Positions 63,083-64,000 of a DNA stretch of 64,000 nt are shown piece by piece. The notes beneath the pieces are model-generated. The model had not been told where the DNA came from and searched no databases. It saw only the letters and a list, made by a program, of their open reading frames with translations. The DNA is taken from positions 3,782,001-3,846,000 of the forward strand of contig NZ_CP152389.1 of NCBI RefSeq assembly GCF_038806765.1. The letters are read 5' to 3'. Positions within the stretch are counted from its first letter, which is position 1. Every line of letters starts with the position of its first letter. The DNA is from Mucilaginibacter sp. CSA2-8R (GTDB taxonomy: Bacteria > Bacteroidota > Bacteroidia > Sphingobacteriales > Sphingobacteriaceae). Both the position numbers and the translations under genes were made by a program.

Positions 63083-64000
63083 TTATATCATTTTAAGACT
63101 GCTCGCCGTTGCAGCTTTTAAAGTATCCAACACGTCCTGTTTGGGTGTACCGAATAACGAAACACCGGCAGCGCCATGCTGCAACGCTAGTTCAATACCT
63201 TTGTGCAGTTCCTGGTTGTTAGCAAAATCCGGCAGAAAAAGCCCGGCATATAATGGAAAACGGCCTGCCAAAAAGTGTACACCTTCGGTTACAGCATCGC
63301 CAATCCAGTCTACCTTTTCTTTATAAAAGCCATGGTAAATCATGGGGCATATACCGGTCAGGTTCCAGTTGGTCCAGTCTTGCCTTACGTTACGGCGGGC
63401 AACCTCAGGCGTCGGGAATACCGCTGCAGTAATTGCCTTTTTATGCGAACCGGCTACCACGGCCAAACTGTTGACCACGTTGTTGATGGCATTGTACCTG
63501 AACAGCCGCCACGAAAGGCTGGCCTCCGGAAACTGAATATCTTTAATATCTGTTCCGCGCCATGCTTTAAACTTACTGCGGCATACATCGCAATAACAGT
63601 AATCGTACTCGGGCAGCTCTTTGGTTTGCTCAATTTTATATTTATCCCACAAGTTTACCGGCAGTATCACATCGCAAAAACGGATATAATCCAGGTGAAT
63701 GCCATCTACATAATCTTTTTGCAAAATGGTGTTTACCTGATCTTTTAAATACTGCAACACTTCGGGCTTGGACGGGCACAACCAGCGGTAATAATCAACG
63801 TAAGGCGGTTTATCAGCGCATGATTCGCCTTTGCGGTTAATAGCATACCATTCGGGATGAGCATTGAGTAAAGATTTTTCGCCGCGATTCATGGTCCACA
63901 TCCAGCGGTGGGCTTCCAGCTTTTGAGCTTTCGCTGCACGAAAATGCTTCTCACTGTCTGCCTCAAAAAACATTCCGCGTACACCCGCCTCGTAGTACTG
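63083..64000 (-). CDS. Putative TIM-barrel glycoside hydrolase-like protein (partial)
   Basis: The frame stays open to the right edge, so the N-terminus lies outside the window. The seen part reads like GHL/COG1649-type barrels: YVDYYRWLCPSKPEV, DGIHLDYIRFCD (strand with candidate acidic residues), a cysteine cluster YCYCDVCRSKF, ICPMIYHGFYK and GVSLFGTP. This family is related to glycosidases but few members have known activity. It precedes the GH92-GH20 pair on the same strand (gap 102 bases), so it may act in the same glycan pathway. Internal ATG 63973 is not the start because frame and similarity continue past it. Confidence 0.7.
   Translation of the reverse strand, partial: QYYEAGVRGMFFEADSEKHFRAAKAQKLEAHRWMWTMNRGEKSLLNAHPEWYAINRKGESCADKPPYVDYYRWLCPSKPEVLQYLKDQVNTILQKDYVDGIHLDYIRFCDVILPVNLWDKYKIEQTKELPEYDYCYCDVCRSKFKAWRGTDIKDIQFPEASLSWRLFRYNAINNVVNSLAVVAGSHKKAITAAVFPTPEVARRNVRQDWTNWNLTGICPMIYHGFYKEKVDWIGDAVTEGVHFLAGRFPLYAGLFLPDFANNQELHKGIELALQHGAAGVSLFGTPKQDVLDTLKAATASSLKMI

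Noticed and set aside
1..64000. CRISPR array, tRNA/rRNA genes, insertion sequences
   Set aside because: No regular repeat-spacer pattern, no cloverleaf-type gene and no transposase or terminal inverted repeats were seen by eye.

Overview
The window is chromosomal DNA from a Bacteroidota member, most likely a sphingobacterium of the Mucilaginibacter/Pedobacter type. The reasons are a SusC/SusD pair, a one-protein hybrid two-component (HTCS) regulator, several families of secreted glycoside hydrolases, and promoters of the Bacteroidota type (TTG, spacer, TAnnTTTG). No tRNA, rRNA, CRISPR array or intact mobile element was found. The genus is an inference from style of gene content, not from a marker gene.

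Left part (1-20.5 kb): housekeeping and signalling. It holds a short topoisomerase III, a type II NADH dehydrogenase, a glycine-zipper protein, a membrane histidine kinase, a YcaQ-type DNA repair gene broken by one in-frame stop, and katG. Next comes a decayed stretch (about 9.4-12.8 kb). It keeps an intact secreted PI-PLC-like gene and a receiver protein among remnants of an alkaline phosphatase, a PHP-domain protein and a SusD protein. From 20.3 down to 13.3 kb runs a leftward operon: a GNAT/LuxI-fold-like acyltransferase, an E1-like (ThiF) plus nitroreductase fusion of the Rv1355c/MoeY type, a 7TMR-DISM sensor kinase, a receiver-kinase hybrid and a lone receiver. A further receiver gene lies convergent to it. 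This is the best candidate for an undescribed system, possibly one that makes or modifies a small molecule and senses it.

Middle part (20.5-40.3 kb): a xylan utilisation locus around an HTCS regulator. Leftward genes encode three carbohydrate esterases, two GH43 enzymes and a GH27 alpha-galactosidase-type enzyme. Rightward genes encode a GH10 endoxylanase and a GH43. Leftward again are a GH8 enzyme resembling reducing-end xylose-releasing exo-oligoxylanase and another GH43. Together they would cut the xylan backbone, remove acetyl/feruloyl esters and arabinose or galactose side groups, and trim the oligomers. The locus has no SusC/SusD pair of its own.

Right part (40.7-64 kb): a 2-hydroxyacid dehydrogenase and an NTF2-like protein, then a rhamnose pair (GH78 rhamnosidase plus L-rhamnose mutarotase). 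A long non-coding leader precedes a rightward operon of SusC, SusD, a giant VCBS/UnbV protein, a PAP2/vanadium-haloperoxidase-type protein overlapping it by 4 bases, and a GH3 glycosidase. A strong bidirectional terminator separates this from leftward GH20 hexosaminidase, GH92 alpha-mannosidase and a partial TIM-barrel glycosidase-like gene, which suggest use of N-glycan or fungal/animal glycoprotein material.
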